A stretch of 64,000 nucleotides of DNA from positions 29,438,388-29,502,387 of the forward strand of contig NW_004624730.1 in the NCBI RefSeq assembly GCF_000247695.1. The letters are read 5' to 3'. The position numbers and the translations under genes were made by a program. Positions 34,990-47,500 of this stretch are shown piece after piece. A model generated the notes under the pieces. It did no database searches. It had not been told where the DNA came from and saw only the letters and a program-made list of their open reading frames with translations. Numbering within the stretch: position 1 is the first letter of the stretch; each line of letters begins with the position of its first letter. The DNA is from Heterocephalus glaber. Its lineage: Eukaryota; Chordata; Mammalia; Rodentia; Bathyergidae.

Positions 34990-35400
34990 TGACTACCCAA
35001 GTTTATGGTGGCACCATTCACATTTGCTAAGGTATGGAATCAATGCCCATCAACAGACAAATATAAAGAATATACAATGGAATATTATTCAACCACAAAA
35101 GAAGAATAAAATCCAGTCAAATGATAGAAGCCAAATGGTAGCAGTGGAGGACATTATTTTAAGTGAAATAAGCCAGACCCAGAAAGACAAGTGCCCCACA
35201 TTTTGTCTCCTATGTAGAAGCTAAAAATCATCCTGAAAATAGAATAGTGATGAATAGAAGTTGAGAAGGATGTGGGGGTGAGCTCAGTGAGGGGAGGTCG
35301 GATCAGATCACAGCTTTTGCTTTACATGTGTGGAGATGTCACACTGCCTCCCATTAATATGTACAATGAACACATGTCAATACAAATAAAATAATTGTAT
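34990..35400 (+). mobile_element. Old L1 ORF2/3' fragment
   Basis: CAATGCCCATCAACAGACAA, AATGGAATATTATTCAACCA and TTTAAGTGAAATAAGCCAGA are in L1 ORF2 3'-end order. Diverged from the younger L1 3' ends in this window. The flank to 35809 shows nothing certain. Confidence 0.75.
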
Positions 35401-35809
35401 AAACCTTGAACTTATCAAAAGAAAACCTTTGTTGATGTATTCCACAAAGATTGAAAGACAGTTATAAAGGTGTAGGTATCTTTCTCTGTATGGGAGAAGA
35501 TGTCAGGGAATCCTCTAAAATCACCTGGTGCATCACCATCAGTAGAAGGCCACATTTAAGAAACATGGAATGAGAGCCTAATAAAAACAAGACACTTTAC
35601 AAAGAAAAATATCAGTTTCACATCAAGTTCCAAGATGACCCAGAGCGGCCTATCATGCATCTTCCAGGTTGGAATCAGTTCGGTAGCGTTCATCCTCAAA
35701 GACTCTGCATCTGTTCTTATTCCTTTCTTCCAAGACACCATTCTCTTGTCAAGTTTACCACAAGCTAATTGGGTGACACACTTGCTTTTATTTTTAAAAA
35801 TCTTTCTCT

Positions 35810-35975
35810 TTTTCTTTTTGGAACCGAGGATCGAACTCAGGACCTTGTGCTTGCTAGGCAGGTGGCAGAACCACTGAGCTAAATCCTCAGCCCTTTTTTT
35901 TGTGGTACCGCGGATCGAACTCGGGTGCTTGCGCTTGCGTAGCAGGCAGCGAAACCACTGAGCTAAATCCCCGGC
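35810..35975 (-). repeat. Two antisense ID SINEs in direct tandem
   Basis: First copy about 35818-35894 (GAACCGAGGATCGAACTCAG ... AAATCCTCAGCCC). The second starts at once with a T-run at 35895 and GGTACCGCGGATCGAACTCG and ends AAATCCCCGGC near 35974. The second copy's A-tail abuts the first copy's 5' end. Confidence 0.9.
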
Positions 35976-36262
35976 AACATGCTTGCATATTAGGATGAGA
36001 GCAACCTAGGGGTATGAATAAAACTTCAGTAAATCTCAACAGCTTGGAATTCGCTGTTGTTTCCAATTTACTTACCTCCAATAGTTAGCTAAGTCAGCGT
36101 TGTGTTTATTTTGTTTGATTTAGCTCAGTTTTATCAATCTTTGAGTATTTGTGTGCCTGCAAAGACTGTCACTGATCAATCAATAATTCCATTTCTTGAA
36201 ATGTATGATAAACCTCGACAAAACTATGCCCAAAGCACATCAGCACTTTGGTCTAACACCTT

Positions 36263-36440
36263 TAGCTATATGTAATCCTGTTCATTTTCCAAGGCTCTAC
36301 TCAAACTGTTTCCTCTTCCTTTATTTCTCTAATCAGGACTCATTTGCTGTAATAGTAAATTTTGTCCTCTTTTTTAGTAGTAGTAGTTCATTTATTTCCT
36401 ATTTTTATATTCACCCATGCTACTTATCAGTGTTTCGTAC
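36263..36440 (-). repeat. Probable L2 3' end, antisense
   Basis: TTCCAAGGCTCTACTCAAAC followed by pyrimidine-rich text and CTACTTATCAGTG resembles antisense L2. 36441-37197 shows nothing recognised except a short (TATC)-like run near 37020. Confidence 0.45.
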
Positions 36441-37197
36441 ATAAAAAATAATTTTTGACTCAGTTTATGAACAAACAGAAAGTGAATTTTAAACAAAATT
36501 CCATTAAAGCTTTCACAAATATGTTGATTTTATAAAGAGAAATCTATCATTCTTTGTACAAAATTATATTAAATCTCTAATGAAAATAAGCTTTGAAAAT
36601 ATGATACTTGGAATATCAACTCTGTATTTTCAATGTATAGAATATTTACCAAGATAAACATTCTGTATTCAAAAGTGCCCCTCCCCCTCCAAGAAGAATG
36701 GAGAAAGTCAGTCTAATCCTTTCTTCATAAAACAATTTTTTATGTCATTAAAGAATTTTGTTGATTACATTTTTTATAAATTCAAATATAACAATAACAA
36801 CTTATCTTCAGATAGAGACTAAAGCTTTTTAAATTGTTCTATAAAAGCATAACTAACAAATTTTATAAGGTGTATTATTTTAACTTAGTTATAATTTATT
36901 ACTGAGAAAGAATAGAATCAAAATTAATCATCATCTATGTTTTTATATTTTAAAAAGAACATCTGAAATGGTGTATTATTTTCCACTGGTATTTTAGTGA
37001 ACTACAGATGTTTTATCTATTTATCTATCTATTTATATATTTAGCAAATATTTCTTGTGATATTGTGTCAGGAATTTCAATATATAACGATTTGCCAGTT
37101 ATTGTCCATTCCACTTAGTTGAGAATTTTTGGTTTCAAGTAGAAGAAATCCAAATAAGTATATTTGTGAAGAAATGTGGAAGAGAGATTATCAAAAT

Positions 37198-37300
37198 ACA
37201 GAAGGGCCAGGAATTTAGCTCAGTGGTGCTGCCACCTGCTTCCCAAGCTCAAGGTCCTGAGTTCGATCCCTGGTAACAAACAAACAAACAAACACAGAAG
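37198..37300 (+). repeat. ID-type SINE with short target-site duplication
   Basis: Core GGCCAGGAATTTAGCTCAGT ... GATCCCTGGTAAC with a (CAAA)n tail. ACAGAAG at 37198-37204 and 37294-37300. Confidence 0.9.
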
Positions 37301-37624
37301 ATCAGCTCATAGAAAACCAAGAGCAAGACTGCACAGAACAAAACCTCATGGAAATAACATGAAGCAGCCATGAACCTAGGCTGCTCTCTCCGTGTGGGTG
37401 GTTCCCCCAGCTTGCAGGACTTCTAGTTTAAAATTGACTCAATGAGAAGACCACCATTGACTTTAGAAAAACTTTCATGTACTTTGGCTTCTGCTCTTGG
37501 TACTGCCTCATTTACTAAGTTACATAAATTGAATTTTTTGAGGAGAAATTCGATTGTTGAGTATAATTTTTCAAACCAGGCTATTGATATTTATTTGTTC
37601 TTAAGTAGTTTTACTGACGTGTAC

Positions 37625-37860
37625 TAATTGTACATGTGGAATTCAGTTTGATTCACCCATGCAAATAATTTGCCCTGGTAAAATCTAACTTAGCTACCAC
37701 ACTCCACCCCCCTGCCAGCCTTCTTGGTCATTCTTTTCTTTTTATTTTTTTATTTATCTTCTTAGCTTCTACATATAAGAGAGTATATGAGGTCATTATG
37801 TCTCTATGACTGGCTTGTTCCACTTAACATAATGTTCTCCAGATTGACTCCCTAGATGAA
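37625..37860 (-). mobile_element. Old L1 3' fragment, antisense
   Basis: CTTCTACATATAAGAGAGTA, TGGCTTGTTCCACTTAACAT and ATAATGTTCTCCAGATTGA are antisense L1 3'-end landmarks. Confidence 0.65.
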
Positions 37861-37923
37861 ATAACACAAAAAACATTGTTTATCTACTAAAAAGCAAATG
37901 TTTACTCCTCGGTTTAAAGGGTG

Positions 37924-38036
37924 TGAGTTTAAGGACTTCTTTTTTTTTTTGTGGTACCAGGGAATGAACTCAGGACCTTGCACTTTTGAGGCAGGCAGCA
38001 GCACCACTGAGCTAAAACCCTGGCTGAGTTTAAGGA
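37924..38036 (-). repeat. ID-type SINE, antisense, with 12-bp target-site duplication
   Basis: Core at 37936-38024 (T-run, GTGGTACCAGGGAATGAACT ... GCTAAAACCCTGGC). TGAGTTTAAGGA at 37924-37935 and 38025-38036. Confidence 0.94.
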
Positions 38037-39360
38037 TTTTCAAGTTACTTTTATTGACCAATTGTATAGAATTAATCAATATATAGTAAATACATTTATA
38101 TGATTTATTTCCCTGAAAGCTTAGCTTTGATGTAGACTTTTAATATTAAAATTTACTTTTTGTCAAGTGCAATTACTTCTTTGCATGATATACTAATTAA
38201 AATGTTGAAGAGACATTCTATATACAATGAATGGGAATGTATCAATTTTAAAAGTTTCATTTATTTAATTCAAGGAAAATTGAAATAGGGTAAAAATATT
38301 TATTTTGACATAAAAATAAATCAAATAAGCTAATTTTCACTCGACTTAGTCTTGGAAGAGGTGATACACTTTCCCTAAAGACTTATTATGACCATTTCTC
38401 CTTAAACGCAGAGAACTGAACATATATATATTTGTCTTCTCTTTCAAGAAACAGAACTAAAATTGAGAAGGAAGGAATTGCATCTTATAAACACACTAGA
38501 AAAAATACAAGAAATAGAGAAAAGAAGGCTCTACAAGGATAGGGAATATAGAAAGATTTGAAAAAGAAGTAGCAGCAGATGTCTATGAGAAGAAAGAAAA
38601 TGAAGAGTTAGGAACCCACACAGGTTTAGGAGTAGGAAGTTGAGACTTAAGAGGTTGTGAAACTCGATAGTTTATCAAGGAATTAAAACCTAGAGAAGTG
38701 AGGTAAATTTTTATAAGTATATATTAAATAAATGGGAACTGGGATTTAAATTCTTAAGATCCATTAAGTAGTCCCTAGTCTTGTTGACAGCAGGCCCATA
38801 AAAGACAGGGAAGAAAAAAGTTAACAAAAACTTACACACTGCATCGAGCTACTTGAATGTTATGGTTCCAAATGTATCAGTATCAAGTATACCTGTTTCA
38901 CCAAAATACTGAACAAACTTTCCCTCAATTTTTTGAACAGCTGTGGAGATAAGGCCAAAGATTAACATTTGTTGATCTTTCCAAAATGATTTTACCACTG
39001 CATTCCTCTCTGTAAAATGAAGTCCACTGGTTGGCATAGAGATCTTCTGTTTGTTTTATACTATATTACTCTTTAGTACTGTGAACACAAATAAGGTCAT
39101 TTGACAATTGAGGAAAGTTTCTAACAAGGGAAATATAGAACGGTGTGCAAAAGAAGGTAAACAAAAGAAGAGGTAAGTCAGGAAGCAGAAAAATCCTTTA
39201 AAAAGTCAATATATAGTCAATATATTAAATAATATAAATGAAGAACTAACATTAGTAAAACATCAATAGTAAAAAATGAACAGAAAGCAAAGAATTAGGG
39301 TGCTCAGTGGTAGACTGTACTTAGCACGAACGCAGCCTAAAATCATTTTCCAGCTCCCAC
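38037..39360. other. Intergenic, mostly unassigned
   Basis: A+T-rich. A weak antisense MIR-like stretch at about 38670-38790 (AACCTAGAGAAGTGAGGTAA, GGGAACTGGGATTTAAATTC). No exon seen. Confidence 0.4.
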
Positions 39361-39486
39361 TCCCCCCCAAAAAAACCAGAACAACAACAACAACAACAAC
39401 AACAAATATATATATATGTGTATATATATATATATGTGTGTATATATATATGTGTATATATATATATGTGTATATATATATATATA
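39360..39486. repeat. Compound microsatellite: C-run, (CAA)n, (TATATG)n
   Basis: A short C/A run, then about eight CAA units at 39382-39405, then alternating TATATA/TGTG units to 39486. It explains the low-complexity open frames in this stretch on both strands. Confidence 0.92.
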
Positions 39487-39714
39487 GGAAAATATATGGA
39501 AAATGGTAGTATAAATAAAATATTCGATAAAAACATTGAACTAAAAAGTACAAAAATGTCACAGTGACAAATGTAGACATAGTAGAAAATATAACCAAAT
39601 GGGAAATAACAGAAAAAAAATAAGGAAACTTGAGGACTAATTCAAGAGTTGCAACATTAAAAAAAGAGAATTTTTTTTAAAAAGATATAAACAAATGGAT
39701 GATGGCACAGCAGT

Positions 39715-39835
39715 ATATCAGTTTTTTAGAACAGCCATAGCAAAGTACCACAGACTTTGTGGCTTAAACAACAAATTTCTTTTCTTATAGTTACAGGATC
39801 TAGAAGTTTGGATTAAATTTCAGTAGAGTTTACTT
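39715..39835 (-). mobile_element. MaLR/MLT1-type LTR fragment, antisense
   Basis: CAGCCATAGCAAAGTACCAC followed by AGACTTTGTGGCTTAAACAA is the characteristic antisense end of MLT1-like LTRs. Only about 120 bp. Confidence 0.6.
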
Positions 39836-39999
39836 GATCTGCACATAGTAGATAGATGCTGAAAATTTTTGAGTAGGAGAAGATTTTGATATATTGAAAA
39901 AGTTAATTTTACGTTTTTTAATACTCAGGCATTTTGAGGATAAGTTGAGATAAATTAGTATTTTACTTGCATAAATATTCCAATAGTTCAAGTATGAGT

Positions 40000-41945
40000 A
40001 AATAAAATTCATAAGATATCTCCATACTGATTTCCACAGTGGTTGCACCAGTCTACATTCCCATCAACAATGGAGAAGGGTTCCTTGCTCCCCAAACCCC
40101 TGCCAGGATTTATTATTGGTTGATTTCTTGATAGCAGCCATTCTTTCTGGGGTGAGGTGGAATCTGTGTTGTTTTCATCTGCATTTCTCAAATGACCAGT
40201 GATGCTGAACATTTTTTCATATATTTATTTTGTGCTTTCACTTCTTTGTCTGAGAAACGTCTGTTCATTTCAGATGCCCATTTTTGAATTGGGTCTTTGA
40301 ATTTGGGGGGGGGTGTGATTTTTTTCCGTTCTTTATATATTCTACATAGTAGTCCTTTGTCTAAGGTACAGCTGCTGAAAAATTTTTCCCACATTGTAGG
40401 CTGTCTCTTAGCTCTGTTGGTGGTTTCTCTTGCAGAGCAGAAGCTTTTTAATAAGATGAAATCCCAGTTGTTGATTCTTTGTGCTAGTTCCCATGCTACT
40501 GAGGTTTTGTTCATAACTTTTCCTATGCCAATGTCTTCAGGAGTTCTGCCTAACTTATCTTCCAGCAAGTTTAGTGTTTCTCTCTTAATATTTGGATTTT
40601 TAATCCACTTTAATCTTAGTTTAGTGCATGGTGATAGGTATGGGTCTAGTTTTAATCTTTGGCAGGCTGAAATCCAGTTTTTCCAACACCATTTTTTAAA
40701 TAAGCTATCTTTCTTCCAATGAGGGTGGTTGACTCCTTTGTCAAAGATGAGGTGGTGGAGTATGTCTGGAGTTGTTTCTGCATCTTCTAATCTATACCAC
40801 CGACCCTCAGATCTGTTTGTTTGCCAGCATCATGCTGTTTTTATCACAGTAGCTTTGTAGTATAGCTTTAAGTTAGGTATTATGATACCCTCAACCATGT
40901 CTCTGTTGCCCAGAATTGCTTTTGCTATTCTAGGTCTCTTCTGATTCCAAATGAATTTTTGGATTGTTTTCTCTAGTTCTGTGAAGTCTATTGTTGGAAT
41001 TTCAATTGGCATTGCATTGAATCTATGTAGTAGTTTTGGAAGTATGGCCTTTTTCACTATATTGGTTCTTCCTACCCAGGAACAAGGGATGTCTTTCCAT
41101 TTTCTTATATCCTCCTCAATCTCCTTTTTCAGAGTGCTGTAGTTTTCAGTGGAGAGGTCTTTTGCTTCCTTTGTTAGATTGATTCCTAGAAATTTCATTT
41201 TTTTGGATGCTATTGTAAAAGGAATTGTTTCCCTAATTTCTCTCTCAGTGAATCTGTTATTTGTGTATAAGAAGGCTATTGTTTTTTGAGTGTTGTTTGA
41301 CCCAGCTATTCCCCTACTGGGGATCTTCCCAAAAGAATTAAAAGAATCATACCACACTGATATATGTGCATTCATGTTTATAGCAGCACAGTTTGTAATA
41401 GCTAAAGCTTGGAAACAACCCAAGTGCCCATCAACTGGAAACTGGATAAAGAAGATGTGGGTTTTTTTAATAAAATGGAGCACTACTCAGCCATAAGGAA
41501 AGAGAAACTAGAGACATTTATAGTTAAATGGATGCTTATTGAGGCCATACTTTTAAGTGAAGTAAATAGGACACACATGTGTAAATACCAAATAGTTTCT
41601 CTAGTGTGAGAAACTGCAAGTGTAAATAAGAATTAAAATGATTAAAACAAATAATTGATAATTTTAAATAGGAAGAAAAGGTCCAAAAGGGTAGGGGTGG
41701 TGGGAGGGGAAGGGGAAAGGAAAGGAGGGAAAGGAAAAATTATGAGAAAAGAAAAAAATGGAAACAAAGTCTATGTAAATAGGGAAGGTTGGAGGGGGTG
41801 AAGGGCGCACAGGTAATGAGGAAAAAAATAAGAACCAAGATACATCACGTACAGGTACAAGCACCCAATGATAAATGTAAATGTATTGTTTACCTAAAAT
41901 TTACCAATAAAAGAATTTAAGGGAAAAAATAAAATAAAATTCATA
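40000..41945 (+). mobile_element. 5'-truncated, 5'-inverted L1 with perfect 14-bp target-site duplication
   Basis: AAATAAAATTCATA at 40000-40013 and 41932-41945 bounds one insertion. From 41288 to 41931 it is L1 in sense: ORF2 C-terminal end (TTTGACCCAGCTATTCCCC ... TCAGCCATAAGGAA), 3' UTR and tail. From 40014 to about 41288 it is the preceding ORF2 part in antisense, readable on the minus strand at 41280-40830 ([32 protein letters not shown]) and 40568-40188 (RRFSDKEVKAQNKYMKKCS). This is the twin-priming arrangement. No functional protein is encoded, because the reverse-transcriptase N-terminal half and the endonuclease are missing. Confidence 0.92.
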
Positions 41946-42014
41946 GCAAGAAGGTAAAAAAATAAAATGTGTGCCAGTGTGTTCAGAGACTAATTATTTC
42001 AAAATTTAAAAAAA

Positions 42015-42310
42015 AAAGAGAGAGACAAGGAAAAAGAGAATAGAAAGGAAAAAATGGAAACAAAGCTATTTTTTTTTTTTTTTTGGTACCGGCGATTGAA
42101 CTCCAGTCCTTGCACTTGCGAGGCAGGCGACGGAACCAATGAGCTAAATCTCCCACCCAACAAAGCTTTTTTTAAATAAGGAAGGGAAGGGAGTTGAAAG
42201 GAGGAAAGGAAAAATGGGAAAAAATAAGAACCAAAATATATCTTGGACAGCTTCAAATTCCCTATGATGAGTGTTATCATTATGTATACATAAAGTTTAT
42301 CAATAAAAAA
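42015..42310 (+). mobile_element. L1 3' UTR piece interrupted by an ID SINE
   Basis: AAAAAATGGAAACAAAG and, after the SINE, AAGGAAGGGAAGGGAGTTG ... AAAATAAGAACCAAAATATA ... AAGTTTATCAATAAAAAAC are one L1 3' UTR in sense, split at 42068-42158. Confidence 0.75.
42059..42167 (-). repeat. ID-type SINE, antisense, nested in the L1 3' UTR
   Basis: Core at 42068-42158 (T-run, GGTACCGGCGATTGAACTCC ... AAATCTCCCACCC). Direct repeat AACAAAGCT at 42059-42067 and 42159-42167. Confidence 0.93.
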
Positions 42311-44158
42311 CATAGTAAAATAATAGCCAATGAGGCATTATATTTTGTCTAGAAAATAAGTAATAGAGATCATGAAAAGTCATAAATAAAGGGCCTATAG
42401 CATTGAATGGGAAGCATTTTATAATACAATCCCATCTGTGTATTTAAAAATGTTGTAAAATGAATAAGGAAATGGGTCATTATAAAATAATTAATTGATT
42501 TCTATATGAGGACTCAATATCAAATCAATCATAGCTCCAGCCATCCATTTCATAAGAACAAACATGCAACAATTATATGCTGATTAATCAAGTTCATTTA
42601 ACAAAAGTCCTGCTTTAGTGACACATTTTACATTCTTTCTTGCCGACACACCTGTTCTACAAACACACATATGAAGATTTGGTTAAACAATTAGCCTGAA
42701 CAAATATTTACAGAGAGTAAATATTTTTCCACATTTTAAGGAAGAGCAGACAATGATTAATCAGATCTGAACTAGAACTTAATTTGAATAGGAAAAATAA
42801 TCAACTGAAAGAAAAAAACTGATATTTTTAAATGGGAAGAATAGGTTGAATTCCTTGTCTTCACAAAATTTATTTAAAATATTGAAAAATTTATAAGTTG
42901 TATCACAGTTTCTCTATATATTATTCTGAGGTCATGGTACTCTTAAATCGGCCTAAGAAAATATTAGATATATAAATATGTGTTTTCAATGCCTCTAAAT
43001 GTATAGAAGCCCAAGCATTCAACAATTCAAGCATCATGGATAACAGGAGTGTGAAGGAATTTTAGTTGGTGAAAGAATTGGAGGAAGAAAATGACACATA
43101 TGAAAGAGTATCATTTGTTTGTCATTATCCATCTGTCTCCATTAAAGTTATTGAAGTAGGAATTAGCGACTTAGGCCTTAAACGTTTATCATTAGGAATA
43201 AAATCACTAAAGCAAGTCCAATTTTTCTTAATTCTCCTGGTTACAAATATCCTAGTTTTCTGTTAGGTTAACCAGGGAGTACTACTGTTGTCATGGTATT
43301 TGAGAAGTAAAAGTGCCTAGAATAAAAACTCAATTCTGGCTTTTATTATTTAGATTTTTACTATTTAGGTCACTTGCAGTAGGTTTCTTAACAATTCCAA
43401 GCCTCTGCTTCTTCACCTATAAAATATAGATATTATATTAAATCCTTATTCTCTTTTTAAACGAGTACAAGTGAATTTCACATAAGCTATACAAGTGATG
43501 AATCATCAGCATTCAAGACATGATTGGATATGAAGTTGATTGGGAAGAAAAATCTATCATATCTCCTATCCTTCTGATTAGATAACCAGATGAATGGTGA
43601 TGTCATTAATGAAGATAGAGGATACAAAGAGGACAGATATGGTATAAATATAGGTACAGGAAAGGTATGGGAAAGAGAAAGATGCTCTTGTTCGGGGCAT
43701 GTGTGATTAAGGTGCCCTCCTATAAGAGGTACCTTTTACTGTCTGCTCAACCCATATTCTTTTTCTGATGAAAACAGCAGTGAACCTGTACTAAATGATA
43801 TTATCCCCTGCCTTCAATTTATGGAAGACCCACCATAGACCTAGGTGAAAAATGTGGGCTTGAACAATTTAATCTCTCATTCAGAAAGTATGAATTACTT
43901 TATTAGGCTAGGGAATAACATTAAAGGTCTATGCCATAGTGGCTGGCTAAGAAGACCTTTTGAAGCCATGCAGAAATGAATCCACAGAGAAAGATATTAA
44001 TGAAAATGAGATGGTAGAGAAAATTTTGAGATGACAAATCAATTCCAGATAGATATGTAGACAAAGTGAGTGTTCATTATCAAAAGGAGCTATTTGTGTA
44101 AAACTCAGCAGACGCAGAACCAAGAGGCCACCGAAGCAGCCTATTATGTACATTTATG
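42311..44158. other. Intergenic, mostly unassigned
   Basis: A+T-rich. A probable MIR at about 43370-43490 (AACAATTCCAAGCCTCTGCT, TTCTTCACCTATAAAATA). No exon seen. Confidence 0.45.
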
Positions 44159-44530
44159 CCTGATACAGATTACGCAGACTTTGTGAAACAGCAAAATTTC
44201 CAAATAAGCCACTTTAAAAAGAACACTTGCTTAACAACTGCTGTCTCTACAAATAAGCCAATACCAATCCACAATAAGCCTCTTAACCAGTGATCTTCAT
44301 TCCAAGATAGATCACACAGATATCTCATGGATCTCATGAACACCCCCTTTCTCCCCTTCCCTGTTCTTCTCCTTCACCCTATTCAGCTCTCTTTTTAAAA
44401 GCTTTCCCTTACCCCAAACTCCTCAGATACACTTATGATCCCCTTAGTTCATGTATCTCAGACTGCAATCTTCTCATATTTTTGAATAAATTCTGTTTTA
44501 TAATCATTCTCTCTGTATATTTAACTTGAC
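44159..44530 (+). mobile_element. Probable solo LTR
   Basis: C/T-rich block with TCTTTTTAAAAGCTTTCCC as a possible TATA region and GAATAAATTCTG as polyadenylation signal. It starts near TGCCTGATACAG and ends near the (GATA)n. LTR-like layout, family not identified. Confidence 0.4.
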
Positions 44531-44547
44531 AATGTGCATATATACCT

Positions 44548-44554
44548 AGGTAGG

Positions 44555-44591
<37 letters not shown>

Positions 44592-44592
44592 G
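44548..44592 (+). repeat. (GATA)n microsatellite
   Basis: GGTAGGTA followed by about nine GATA units. Confidence 0.93.
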
Positions 44593-47500
44593 ATGTAAAC
44601 AGGCAGATGTAGAAAGAGACCTACTTTTATTGAATAATTATTCACTTTTTAAATTCCAGTTTCTCAATGAAGCCTAAATAGACTTTGTTATACATTTGAT
44701 TTACATTTTCTTCCTTACAATAGACTCTTTTGAAACTAGATATGCCTTGATTATATTACTGTGGTTAAAGCCATCAGTCGAGCTAGTGATTTATGTAATT
44801 CTCAAAGGGCTCTAACATTACAACAGGTGGTCCATATTGCTCAAAAACGATCTATTTCAGCAAGTTTAGGGTGAGGATGTTGCAAAGAAATTCATATCAC
44901 AAACATGAACTTTGAACTTAAATATGTGTGTTCTTCATTTCAGATATGAAATAACATGAAGGGTCAAGTTTATTACAAGGATTAAGAAATTCTGTCACTT
45001 ACATATAATCTACCTCAGAGATAGATAAAGAATTGGATCACTTAGCAGATAGTTCTACCTTTGCTCTGGAAGCACTTGTAACACAAGGACATATAAAGTT
45101 TAAGCAAAACAGCACATGAAAGATTATAAAATGTGCTTGGTAATCATGAGTCACATGACGATTTCACAATTTTCTAAGTCTCATATTTAATATTCCACAT
45201 GTCAATCAGTCTTTACAGAAAGTCAAGAGAGGTGAAATCTCCTCGTAGTAGTCAAGCTACATCATATCAATTGCTCTGTGGTTCCTGAGTGAAGGCTGAG
45301 CATTTCAAATATATTATAAAGTAAAATTTTAATGCAGCATCTTTGTTTTAATTCAGAGACTATCTTTCTCCTGGAACAATGGACATAGTCCTCAACCATA
45401 TCAGGGATAATGTAAATATATCATTAATTCATCTAGTAGTTAACAAATATATGTGGAAAGTGGCACCTCTCAATTTACTGATTTATGGGAAGTGGTAGAA
45501 AATATGCTGTATTTCATTGTAAAAAGGAAAGTGTTTTTAAATCACACTTATTTGTAAGAACTTACTAGTCAAATACAAGTAGTCCACATGTAAAACATCT
45601 TTGATTCACATATTTCAGCAAGCCATCCCATGGTTTGTTCTCCTTGGAACTCAGATTTAAGAAGGCAAAAGAAGAGAGATTTCACATCCTGGGAAACAAA
45701 ACATCACTGAGTTGTGAGATCTTGGAATTTAAAGATATTAGATGTCAAGAAACAGGCTCCCTTAGGACATGGAGCCATAGCAACTATGAACACAAGAAAA
45801 TAAACCAATAGGAAAATAGACAGTTTGAAAATGCACAAGTATAATACATCTTTAAAACCTTTGTTGCAAGTTTCAGTTATTGATGGGTGATTTTACTACA
45901 TGAATGACACTATTAAGAAAAAACTTAAAAAGACATTCTGTCAGTAACAATGTAATAGGCCCATCCAAATTATATTCTTCAATGAGTCTTTATCATGCAT
46001 GTTATTAAAAGTTGCAATTTTAGCCAGTAACATCATTTCTCAGGGATTTTTAAATCCCACAGGAAATAAGCAGGTTCAAAAAGACACACTATCATTAAGA
46101 TAATTTTCTTTAGTATAATTAACTCTAATGTAGAATTTGAAAAGCACTATGTCCACTGATCACCTCATGAAAGTTTGACTCCTAGTGCATAGACATTGTG
46201 TAGTGACACCCCCATGCACACACATGGAGACATTGTTTTAGAGAAATGATGAGCTATTGTGAAATAGCACTCTGATTTATGTAGTTCTAAAAAAGCTCCT
46301 ATTTTATAATTAAATGTGAACTAACATCCTTTTTGTAAAGCCACTAAGATTTGGGGTGAGCATGAGCTCCATTTTCTTATCACACATTATTCAGTAACTG
46401 GCCTGAACTGCATGGAGAATGGAGAATAGAAAAATCCAAAGCATTTATTCTTTGTATGAATTAAAGAATGTCTGCAACAGGATGTTCCAAAGTAGTAGAA
46501 TTGGTCTTATTTAGGAAACTCTTAGATTTATGCATGGACTTAATTTAGCCCTTCAACACGAAGGGTACCAATTCTTCAAATAGGGTCACTTGTCCTTTGG
46601 CCTTGATATGACCTTATTATTCTGTCAAAGATTATGCTAGGGTAGATTTCTTGGTCATAAAGAGACATTTTTGAGAGACATTTTTTGTCTTAGATGAGCA
46701 CCTCTGTAAGCACAACAATGTAATATCTTTTCCTAGTTTATTTTATTCAATTCTACATTTACTCATAAAGCAATTATTGCCAAAGCTTTCAAGACTAGTT
46801 TATATTTCATTTCTTTCTCTTTACAACACTTGCACAGTTTAAAATAAAGCACATTAGACTGGCAGAAATTTAAGAACATAGCCATATAAATGATACTCAA
46901 TACAATAAAGACTATCAAAACAATATCTGATTTTCTGTTAGGACTGCATCTATAAGTAATATGTAACTTTAAACTAAATTAGGACAGGTGAAAATCTAGA
47001 TGTACATGACAATTTTTCTTGGAGGGTTGTGCAGCAAGTATTTATTTGGTGACATAAATATTACTCTTAAATTTTATTATTTAAATAGGCCTTATAGTTT
47101 CAAGCTGTTTACCATTTATTTCCCAAATGGCAAAAATAATAACACATTCATTATCAATGAATTATTAATGATGCTAACCATGACTCATTTGTTTGCATTG
47201 TAAAGATATTTTGTCATTCTATGTTTAATGATAAATGTATGAATTAAATAAGGAACAAAATAAATCAACACTGAACATCTATTCCATACAGGTTTCTCTC
47301 CCTTTAGGCCTAGATAAGCAGTTTAAGTCTCTAGGTATTAAGAAATTTAAAAATTACATTATTGCAGCCAGGAGTGAGGAGGTGAGCTATCTTCTCACAG
47401 AAGTTAAAGAGTATGATTTCTTCTCTTAAAAGCGACACCATGAAGAAAGATTATGGAGTGTGACTAGCCAGGACATTGCAGGGAGGAAAAGAGGCAGAGT

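Noticed and set aside
39263..39598. Open frames on both strands with Tyr/Ile/Thr repeats
   Set aside because: Translation of a microsatellite.
40297..40722. 141-codon plus-strand open frame
   Set aside because: It is antisense to L1 ORF2 in the inverted segment. The meaningful reading is on the minus strand.
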